Shown here: in pieces, positions 1-5,656 of the stretch | How positions within the stretch are numbered: position 1 is the stretch's first letter | Layout: each line of letters opens with the position of its first letter | Source of the DNA: CAZCAC01 sp964496575 | GTDB taxonomy: Bacteria > Planctomycetota > UBA1135 > GCA-002686595 | Assembly (NCBI GenBank): GCA_964496575.1 | Contig: CAZCAC010000200.1 | Location: 1 to 8,960 of the forward strand | Direction of reading: 5' to 3' | Length of the DNA: 8,960 nt | The notes under the pieces: model-generated | What the model was told of the DNA's origin: nothing | What the model saw: the letters and a program-made list of their open reading frames with translations, nothing else | The model's database searches: none | Translations under genes and position numbers: made by a program

Positions 1-338
1 AGGTCGTAGGTGTAGGTCGCCGGTTTCCCGTCCTCCTCTCCGGAGATCACCAGCCTCATGACCGTGAGGTCGGCCTCGCCGGGTTCGTACCTCCATCGCG
101 GCGAGAGCAGCGACGCGGTCACGTCGATCGGTCGCACCGAAACGCCCTCCACCTCGACGGGGGTCGGGTCGAGGAACCCCGCATCCCTGAAGGTGCGCAT
201 CAGGTCCGCGTGCTCGGGATAGCGCAGCGCCTCCTGGTCGACATCGACCGAGATGACCTCGCAGCCACGGGCCTCACACAGGTCGATGGCCATGTGTCTT
301 CCCACCGCCCCGCAGCCCAGGACCACGACCTTGTTCAT
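1..338 (-). CDS. Saccharopine dehydrogenase / lysine 6-dehydrogenase-like protein, partial at window edge, with apparent in-frame internal deletion
   Basis: Family members are NAD(P)-dependent cytoplasmic oxidoreductases of lysine metabolism. The 112 visible codons start at ATG 338, preceded by GAGG five bases upstream; the frame runs off base 1. Residues 1-34 are a Rossmann start: a beta strand VVVLGCGAVG (GxGxxG), a helix, then a strand ending in VDVD. From residue 36 the sequence is EALRYPEHADLMRTFRDAGF, followed by a PVEVEGVSVRPIDVTASLL segment and DLTVMRLVISGEEDGK. In full-length relatives (about 380-400 residues) this TLRYPGHAELM-type block lies some 200 residues further on. Most of the nucleotide-binding domain and the central substrate region are therefore missing, with the frame kept. 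It is either a recent deletion, leaving a probably non-functional gene, or an assembly collapse. The ATG overlaps the permease stop as ATGA, so translation is probably coupled. Family assignment is strong; loss of activity is inferred. Confidence 0.83.
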   Translation of the reverse strand, partial: MNKVVVLGCGAVGRHMAIDLCEARGCEVISVDVDQEALRYPEHADLMRTFRDAGFLDPTPVEVEGVSVRPIDVTASLLSPRWRYEPGEADLTVMRLVISGEEDGKPATYTYD

Positions 339-1603
339 GTCGACCTCTCTCTCGCTCCGGCGGTCTCGATCTCGGCAACTGCCTGGAACAGAGCGATGAG
401 CAGCCACCCGAGAAGACACACCCAGGTGCTCCAGGGGTGACCCCAGGCCCGATACGGACGGGCCGCGTCCGGCTGGCGCGAACGAAGGATGATGACCCCG
501 GCGATCACCAGTGCGCACAGGAACACGTAGAAGAACACGCAGAGGTGCAGCAGGAACTCGAAGCCGCCGATCATGATCAGGCCGACCGAGAGTCCCCAGG
601 ACAGCAGCACCGCAAAGGTCGGGTTGCCACCCTTCGAGACCTCGCCTGCCCGCCTGACGGCCAGTCCGTCGACCGCCAGGGCCTGGAGGATACGGGGCGT
701 GCTCATGTACAGCAGGTTCTGGTGGGCCAGCAACATCACTATCGCCGCGACCAGGACGACGGTCGAGGCGACCGGCGAGACGACCATCTCCAGGGCGCCG
801 GCCAGGGCGAGCTTGTGGTCCGCCAGGCTGGAGAGCGGCACCTTCCAGGCCAGGGCCGCAACCAGGAATACATAGAGCAGGATGACGACGACCAGGCCCT
901 TGATGCAGGCGCGCACCACGGCTTGGCCGCCGCCCTCTATCTCGCCGCCGAAGTAGGAGGCATAGAGCCAGCCGTCGTAGGCGTAGATGGCGGACGCGCC
1001 CACCAGGCTCCAGGCGCCGAGCCCGCTTGCCGCGTGGGGAACCGAAGCCGCATCACCGCTCACCGCGGATCCGGCGAACACCAGCGCCAGCGTCAAGCCG
1101 ACGATGATCAGGGCCATGACGGCGGCAGCGATCTTCTGGATTCTCGCGCCCAGGGCAATGCTCCGCAACTGTAGCGCGGCGAACACCGAGCAGACCACGA
1201 TGGCCAGTGGCGTTTGCCATCGACCGGTTGCCGGAATCAGCAAGGTGGCGAACTCGATGACCACGACCGCCTTGAGGGCGATGTCACCGACGAAGCTCAG
1301 CCAGTCGACCCAGCCGATGACGAAGCCTGGGAACGGCCCGTACGCACGTCGCACCAGGGCGTAGGCTCCCCCGGAGCGCTGCGTCATGCCGACCAGCTCG
1401 CCCGCCACTACCGTGCTCAGGAGGATGAACAGGCCGCCCAGCACCCAGAGGGACACGAACACCGACGGATCGGGAGCGACCGCTGCAATCTCCCCGGGCG
1501 TGCGCAAGATGCCCAGGCCGATGATGCCGCCGACGGTCACGGCCAAGGTGAAACCACTGCTCAGCAACCGTTTCGGCTGGTGCTGTGAATCACTGGTGCT
1601 CAA
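335..1603 (-). CDS. APC-superfamily amino acid permease
   Basis: An inner-membrane transporter of 422 residues, near the usual family length of 430-500. It probably imports an amino acid by proton or sodium coupling, or by exchange. Residues 25-36 carry the unwound TM1 signature GGIIGLGILRTP. About residues 75-100 hold the RSGGAYALVRRAYGPFPGF motif between TM2 and TM3. The TM6 region has YAYDGWLYASYFGGEI, which is typical of LAT/YfnA-like members. I count about 11-12 hydrophobic segments from residue 17 to 410 and a short polar tail. The start is a TTG directly after an in-frame TGA. It is the first possible start and has GAGG six bases upstream; no ATG lies near. It is the first gene of an operon with the overlapping dehydrogenase fragment, which hints at lysine or a related amino acid as substrate, but the sequence does not fix specificity. 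Confidence 0.9.
   Translation of the reverse strand: MSTSDSQHQPKRLLSSGFTLAVTVGGIIGLGILRTPGEIAAVAPDPSVFVSLWVLGGLFILLSTVVAGELVGMTQRSGGAYALVRRAYGPFPGFVIGWVDWLSFVGDIALKAVVVIEFATLLIPATGRWQTPLAIVVCSVFAALQLRSIALGARIQKIAAAVMALIIVGLTLALVFAGSAVSGDAASVPHAASGLGAWSLVGASAIYAYDGWLYASYFGGEIEGGGQAVVRACIKGLVVVILLYVFLVAALAWKVPLSSLADHKLALAGALEMVVSPVASTVVLVAAIVMLLAHQNLLYMSTPRILQALAVDGLAVRRAGEVSKGGNPTFAVLLSWGLSVGLIMIGGFEFLLHLCVFFYVFLCALVIAGVIILRSRQPDAARPYRAWGHPWSTWVCLLGWLLIALFQAVAEIETAGARERST
344..350 (-). promoter_or_regulatory. Ribosome binding site of the dehydrogenase-like gene
   Basis: Read on the minus strand this is AGAGAGG, five bases before ATG 338 and inside the last codons of the permease. Together with the four-base ATGA overlap it supports reinitiation or coupled translation of the second gene and fixes its start. 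Confidence 0.55.
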
Positions 1604-1608
1604 TCAGA

Positions 1609-1614
1609 ACCTCA
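1609..1614 (-). promoter_or_regulatory. Ribosome binding site supporting the permease TTG start
   Basis: The minus strand reads TGAGGT, with GAGG ending six bases before the TTG at 1603. Because an in-frame TGA immediately precedes that TTG, no longer protein is possible in this frame, and the SD-like element makes TTG the likely true start. Confidence 0.5.
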
Positions 1615-1644
1615 GGTGCTCGGAACATCGGAATCACGAGGCCC

Positions 1645-1674
1645 ACGGTACTGCCGCCGACGCCTGTAGGCCAA
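1645..1674 (-). promoter_or_regulatory. Possible promoter of the permease-dehydrogenase operon
   Basis: On the minus strand TTGGCC (1674-1669; four of six matches to TTGACA) is followed after 18 bases by TACCGT (1650-1645; three of six matches to TATAAT). Transcription would start some 35 bases before the TTG codon. Position and spacing are right but both boxes are weak, so this is only a candidate. The rest of the divergent gap (1604-1852) shows no clear operator or hairpin. Confidence 0.2.
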
Positions 1675-1806
1675 GACCACGGTGTCCGTTGCCCTGACGT
1701 GCCGAGCTCGATCCCCTCTGAACCCACGACGAGCTGGTCCGCGGCTTGTTCGTCGGTGGGCCGGACGCACTTTTCCACTTCGGGCGGCAGTTCCGGCGGC
1801 GAGCGG

Positions 1807-1812
1807 TAGACT
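1807..1812 (+). promoter_or_regulatory. Possible -10 element of the TPR-CHAT gene
   Basis: TAGACT sits in a GC-rich context (GCGGTAGACTGG) 40 bases before ATG 1853 and fits TAnnnT. No -35 box is recognisable 16-18 bases upstream. If it is real, transcription begins near 1819, which excludes the in-frame GTG at 1814 and favours ATG 1853. Weak evidence only. Confidence 0.22.
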
Positions 1813-1852
1813 GGTGGCCCGGACCAGGTACGCCCGTAGCCCAGCGCCCACC

Positions 1853-4800
1853 ATGTTCGTCGTCGAGCTCATCGCCTGCACGGTCGTCATCGCGCAGGAC
1901 CCCGTCGCCGCCTCCCCCTCGCCCTTCGATCAGGTGGTTGAGATCACCCTCGACGCGGGGGACCCCCCGCTCGAGGACAGCGGCCCGGCGCAATGGATCT
2001 CCTACCGGACGGAGTTCTCGGGAGCGCTGCACCTGTGGACGACCTCCGAGCTCGACCTCTCGCTGCGGGTGGAAGACTCCGACGGGAATCGCCTCGGAGA
2101 GGACGAGGACTCGGGAGGGGGAGCGACCCCGTACCTGGGCATCGTCGTCGAGCCGGGAACGTCGCTGCGAATCGAGGTGGCGTGCTCCGTCGCAGCGGCC
2201 TCCGGCGAGGCGAGGCTCTTCCTCCTGGCCGCTCCCGAGACCGAGGTCACCCGAGCAGCGTACCGGCGGATGTGCGATTCGATCGCCGAGCTGAGGGACC
2301 AACCCGCTGGTGCATCGCGAGAAGAGGTGAGGCGACGCCTGTCGTCCATTCTCGATGAGCTCCTCGCGACGGAAGGGGCAGCGTGGAGTGAACGGATCGC
2401 GCGAGGGGCGTACGAGCTGGTCTACGCCGCGCGGGAGGCGGGCGAGCTCGTCACCTCCGGCCGGGCTTGCGCGGCCGTGCTGGCCCACGAGATGAGGGTC
2501 CTGCCGGCGGACCACCCGGAACTCCTGGTGACCCGGGAGATGCTGGCCATGACGCTGTTCCAGCTGGGGGAGCACGTGAAGGCGCGTGCCCTCCAGACCT
2601 CGGTGGTCGAGGCGTACGATCGGACTCTCCCCCCCGAGCACGAGAGCCGACTCCGGGCCAGGGGCAACCTCGCCGTCATCCTGGAGAAGCTGGGGGATTT
2701 CGCCGCCGCTCGCGAGCACCACGAGGCGATCGTGGCGACGCTCGAGCGGATCCTCCCCGAGGATCACCCGGAGCTCCTGCGCAACCGACTGAACCTGGCG
2801 ACCGCGCTGTCCTCGCTCGGCGACCACGCCGGTTGCGGGGAGCTGGAGCGGAGCGTGCTCGAGGCGTACGAGCGAACCCTTCCGGCGGACCACCCCGCCC
2901 TCCTCCGGGCTCGGGGGAGCCTGGCTCTCACCATGCAGCACGGGGGCGATCTCGCGGGCGCTCGCGCGCTGCAAGAGGCCGTGCTGGAGGCCTGGGTGAG
3001 AACGCAGCCGGAGGACCATCCCGGGCGGATCTCCGCCGAGGCGTTCCTCGCCACCACCATGGGCCTGATGGGGGACCTGCTCGCCGCGCGAGCACTGAAG
3101 GAGGCCGTGCTGGACGCTCGCGAGAGGACCCTGCCCGAGAATCACCAGGATATCCTCCGGGCCCGGCAGAACCTCGCCAACACGATGCTCGCGATGGGCG
3201 ACAACCCCGGAGCCCTCGCCCTGTTCGAATCCACGCTCGAGGCCTTCGAGCGGATCCTCCCCGCGGATCACCCCGACCTCGTCGTGACGCGGGCCAACCT
3301 CGCCACCAGTCTGAAACCGCTGGGCGAGCTGGAGCGTGCCCGCGCGCTCGAGGAGACCGTGCTGGAGATCTACGAACGCACTCTGCCCGCCGATCACCGC
3401 AACCTCCACGCCGCTCGGCTGAACCTCGCCGAGACGCTGGCCAGGATGGGTGAGACCGCTGGCGCCAGAGCGCTCGTCGAGCAGGTGCTCGAGATCCTCG
3501 AGCGCACGCGGCCGGCCCTGGACTCCGATCTTTGCGCGGCTCGCCTCAACCTCGCCCTCTGCCTGCGAGCAGGAGGCGACCTCGAGGGCGCCCGGGCACT
3601 CGAGGAGGCCACCGTCGCGTCGCTCGAGCAGATCCTGTCTCCCGATCACCACGAGGTCCTCCTCGCCCGTTCGAATCTCTGTCAGACGATCGTCTCGATG
3701 GGCGACCGTGCGCGCGCCATCCCGGAGGCGGAGAAGCTCGCCAGCGGCTTGCTCGAGTGGAACGAAGCGCTCTCGATCCTCTCGCCCCGCGAGGTGCGCG
3801 AGGTCGCGAGGGGGTTTCACCCGGAAGTGTCGCTCGCCACCTGGCTGCTCGACCCCGTTGAATCGAAGGCGCGCGGGGACCTCGCCTTCGCCCTGATCGA
3901 GACCTGGAGGCGAGCGGTGGCCGCTCCCCTGCCCACCCTCGATCTCGCAGCTCCCGCGGTGCGCGACCGGCGCGATCAGCTCCTCGAGCTGCGAGAAGAG
4001 CTGAACGATCTCGTCGCCGGAGGAGCGCGGCCCGGGCAGTCCCCCGAGGAGTTCACGGCCGAGGTCTCCCGTCTCTCGCTCGAGCGGGACCGGCTCGAGC
4101 GCCGACTGCGCGAGACCCTCGGGGAGCAGGGGATCTCGACGCGTCGCATCGGGGTGAAGGAAGTGGCGGTCGGCCTCGGGAACGACGCGGCCGCGATCGG
4201 ATACCGGCGCCTCTCCAGCGCGTACCGGATGGAGGAAGGGGGAGGTCAGCCCGTCGCCGGGGACCGGTTGATCGCGCACGTCGTCCGTCCCGACGGCTCG
4301 CTCCGGAGGGTCGACCTCGGCGAGGCGGCGGAGCTCGAGGAGCTGGTGGCGAGCTGGCGGGCGGCCCTGGGCAAGCCGATCGAGCGCGGGCTCGCCCTCG
4401 AACAGTCGGGAGACGAGCCCGAGCAGGAGGCGGGTGAAATCCTGCGAGCGCGGGTCCTGGACCCCGTGCTCGAGGAGCTCGGAGAGCAGACGGTCCGTCT
4501 GCACGTCTGCCTCGACGACTTCCTGCACCTGGTGGCTCTCGACGTGCTGCCGCTCGGAGATGGGCGAGTGGGGGATCGGTGGGGGGTCGTGAACGAGATC
4601 TCCTTCGGTCGCCTGATCTCGCCGGTGGGCGCCCCCGAGGGGGCTACCGGAATGCTGGTGGTCGGTGGGGTCTCATTTAGCGCCGATATCGAGAATGGTT
4701 CAAAAGAACGCGAGACGGAGGAGACGCGGGGTCGACCGCGGGCGGGCTTCTCCCCGCTCTTGCAGACCCGCTTCGAGGCCGAAGCGGCCTCGGTGCTCTT

Positions 4801-5422
4801 CGAGGAGACTCACGAGGTCAGCGCGGCGATGCTGATGAAGAAGGAAGCGACCAAGGCGGCGTTCCACCAGCACGCGCCGGGCAAGCGCTTCCTGCATCTG
4901 GCCACCCACGGCTGGTTCGCCGCGGAGGGCGGGTCCCCGGCGCGGGGCGAGCGGGCGGACGAGGAGTTCCGGGACCCGGTGGGTGCGACCGATATGGTGA
5001 AGCGCCTGGCGCCCAGCACCCTGTGCGGCCTGGCGTTCGCCGGCGCCAACCGGGGACGGGACTCGCTCGGTCGAGTGCCCGGGATCCTGACCGCCGAGGA
5101 GCTGGCCGGAGTCGACCTCTGCAGCTGCGAGCTGGCGGTGCTCTCCGCCTGTGAGACGAACGTCGGCATCCGGCAGGCGGGGCTGGGGATCCAGTCTCTC
5201 CAGTCGGCGCTGCACGCGGCCGGCGCGCGCACCGCGATCACCAGCCTCTGGAAGGTCGACGACGCCGCCACCCGCCAGCTGATGGAGCTCTTCTACACCT
5301 ACCTCTGGCTCGAGGAGATGGACAAGGCGGAGGCCTTGTGGCGGGCCAAGTGCGATCTGCGCGTGGAGGGCCACCCGGCGCGAGACTGGGCTGCGTGGGT
5401 GTTGAGCGGCGATCCGGAGTGA
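1853..5422 (+). CDS. Exported PPC-TPR-CHAT protein (caspase-like cysteine peptidase with ten TPRs)
   Basis: From ATG 1853 the protein has 1189 residues. An in-frame GTG at 1814 would add 13 residues including Arg, and the frame is open back to 1682; none has a clear SD. Residues 1-16 (MFVVELIACTVVIAQD) look like a signal peptide cut after VIA; LIAC could alternatively be a lipobox. Residues ~25-130 resemble a pre-peptidase C-terminal (PPC) beta domain (LDLSLRVEDSDGNRLGEDED, then VVEPGTSLRIEV). Residues 220-639 are ten 42-residue kinesin-light-chain-type TPRs. Residues 704-760 are rich in charged heptads, probably coiled coil. The CHAT domain fills ~760-1189: DDFLHLVALDVLP, HLATHGWF with His1019, LSACET with Cys1100, AGARTAITSLWKVDD, and a terminal WAAWVLSGDPE. 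CHAT domains are clan CD peptidases related to caspases and separase. The dyad is intact, so activity is plausible. The TPRs probably sense a partner or hold the peptidase inactive; substrate unknown. Confidence 0.9.
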   Translation: MFVVELIACTVVIAQDPVAASPSPFDQVVEITLDAGDPPLEDSGPAQWISYRTEFSGALHLWTTSELDLSLRVEDSDGNRLGEDEDSGGGATPYLGIVVEPGTSLRIEVACSVAAASGEARLFLLAAPETEVTRAAYRRMCDSIAELRDQPAGASREEVRRRLSSILDELLATEGAAWSERIARGAYELVYAAREAGELVTSGRACAAVLAHEMRVLPADHPELLVTREMLAMTLFQLGEHVKARALQTSVVEAYDRTLPPEHESRLRARGNLAVILEKLGDFAAAREHHEAIVATLERILPEDHPELLRNRLNLATALSSLGDHAGCGELERSVLEAYERTLPADHPALLRARGSLALTMQHGGDLAGARALQEAVLEAWVRTQPEDHPGRISAEAFLATTMGLMGDLLAARALKEAVLDARERTLPENHQDILRARQNLANTMLAMGDNPGALALFESTLEAFERILPADHPDLVVTRANLATSLKPLGELERARALEETVLEIYERTLPADHRNLHAARLNLAETLARMGETAGARALVEQVLEILERTRPALDSDLCAARLNLALCLRAGGDLEGARALEEATVASLEQILSPDHHEVLLARSNLCQTIVSMGDRARAIPEAEKLASGLLEWNEALSILSPREVREVARGFHPEVSLATWLLDPVESKARGDLAFALIETWRRAVAAPLPTLDLAAPAVRDRRDQLLELREELNDLVAGGARPGQSPEEFTAEVSRLSLERDRLERRLRETLGEQGISTRRIGVKEVAVGLGNDAAAIGYRRLSSAYRMEEGGGQPVAGDRLIAHVVRPDGSLRRVDLGEAAELEELVASWRAALGKPIERGLALEQSGDEPEQEAGEILRARVLDPVLEELGEQTVRLHVCLDDFLHLVALDVLPLGDGRVGDRWGVVNEISFGRLISPVGAPEGATGMLVVGGVSFSADIENGSKERETEETRGRPRAGFSPLLQTRFEAEAASVLFEETHEVSAAMLMKKEATKAAFHQHAPGKRFLHLATHGWFAAEGGSPARGERADEEFRDPVGATDMVKRLAPSTLCGLAFAGANRGRDSLGRVPGILTAEELAGVDLCSCELAVLSACETNVGIRQAGLGIQSLQSALHAAGARTAITSLWKVDDAATRQLMELFYTYLWLEEMDKAEALWRAKCDLRVEGHPARDWAAWVLSGDPE
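2510..3769 (+). repeat. Ten tandem 126-bp units encoding 42-residue TPRs
   Basis: Each unit starts at a DHPxLLxAR-like block and ends with a LERTLPA-like block, with the pattern NLAxxLxxxGDxxxARALxExVLE between. All ten are exactly 42 residues with no insertion between units. Units 3, 4 and 7 are closest to consensus. Unit 9 has lost the Asp-His start (LDSD), and unit 10 is degenerate at its end (LLEWNEA). This is the TPR_10/TPR_12 class usual in front of CHAT domains. Confidence 0.9.
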
Positions 5423-5432
5423 CATTCGTTGC

Positions 5433-5448
5433 GAGGAGCGAGCTCCTC
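5433..5448 (+). terminator. Short hairpin just after the TPR-CHAT stop codon
   Basis: GAGGAGCGAGCTCCTC is a perfect inverted repeat (GAGGAGC/GCTCCTC), forming a six-base-pair stem with a CGAG loop 10 bases after the TGA. No T-run follows, so it is not a classical intrinsic terminator. It could still be a 3' end stabiliser or a weak terminator. Its location is the main support. Confidence 0.35.
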
Positions 5449-5521
5449 ACCGTACCCGGGGCCATTCCCCACCAGATCCTCGGGAAGCCGGCTCGGCGAA
5501 CCCGGGTAGTGCGGAATCGGC

Positions 5522-5527
5522 TAGGAT
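5522..5527 (+). promoter_or_regulatory. Possible -10 element of the FG-GAP protein gene
   Basis: TAGGAT in the context CGGCTAGGATGG matches four of six -10 positions and would leave a leader of about 120 bases before ATG 5657. No credible -35 is seen. The 234-base gap after the TPR-CHAT gene holds no other feature I can support, apart from the hairpin at its start. Confidence 0.2.
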
Positions 5528-5656
5528 GGAGGCTCGTTCGCAATCGACCGGCGCCTCGACGGTCTCTCCGGGCCCTCGTGTCCTCACCGTCGCGCGGCCC
5601 GGGTCCCGCCTCGGGCTCCGGCCCACCCCTCCTGCTCGCACAAGAGGACGAAGAGA

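Noticed and set aside
437..1174. 245-codon plus-strand frame across the permease gene
   Set aside because: A Gln/Asp/Arg/His-rich shadow, whereas the minus strand gives a textbook APC permease with TM1 and TM6 motifs.
1682..1852. N-terminal extension of the TPR-CHAT protein to the upstream GTG at 1682
   Set aside because: The extra 57 residues are Arg/Pro/Ala-rich without an SD and would bury the signal-like segment. The GTG at 1814 is kept only as an alternative.
2467..3453. 328-codon plus-strand frame inside the TPR region
   Set aside because: Arg/Gly/Pro-rich out-of-frame reading of the TPR units; a composition artefact.
1634..4528. Very long open frame (964 codons) on the minus strand opposite the TPR-CHAT gene
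   Set aside because: Its product is a low-complexity Arg/Glu/Gly/Leu-rich sequence that mirrors the 42-residue TPR period and shows no domain. Long antisense frames are expected opposite GC-rich genes with strong third-position bias.
4670..4710. Slightly AT-richer patch inside the CHAT gene
   Set aside because: It encodes a variable linker (SADIENGSKERE) after a core strand. The frame is intact and both flanks align with CHAT, so there is no sign of insertion or frameshift.
5453..5508. TACCCGG / CCGGGTA inverted repeat in the gap after the TPR-CHAT gene
   Set aside because: Seven-base GC-rich arms with a spacer of more than 40 bases are expected by chance here and no T-run follows.
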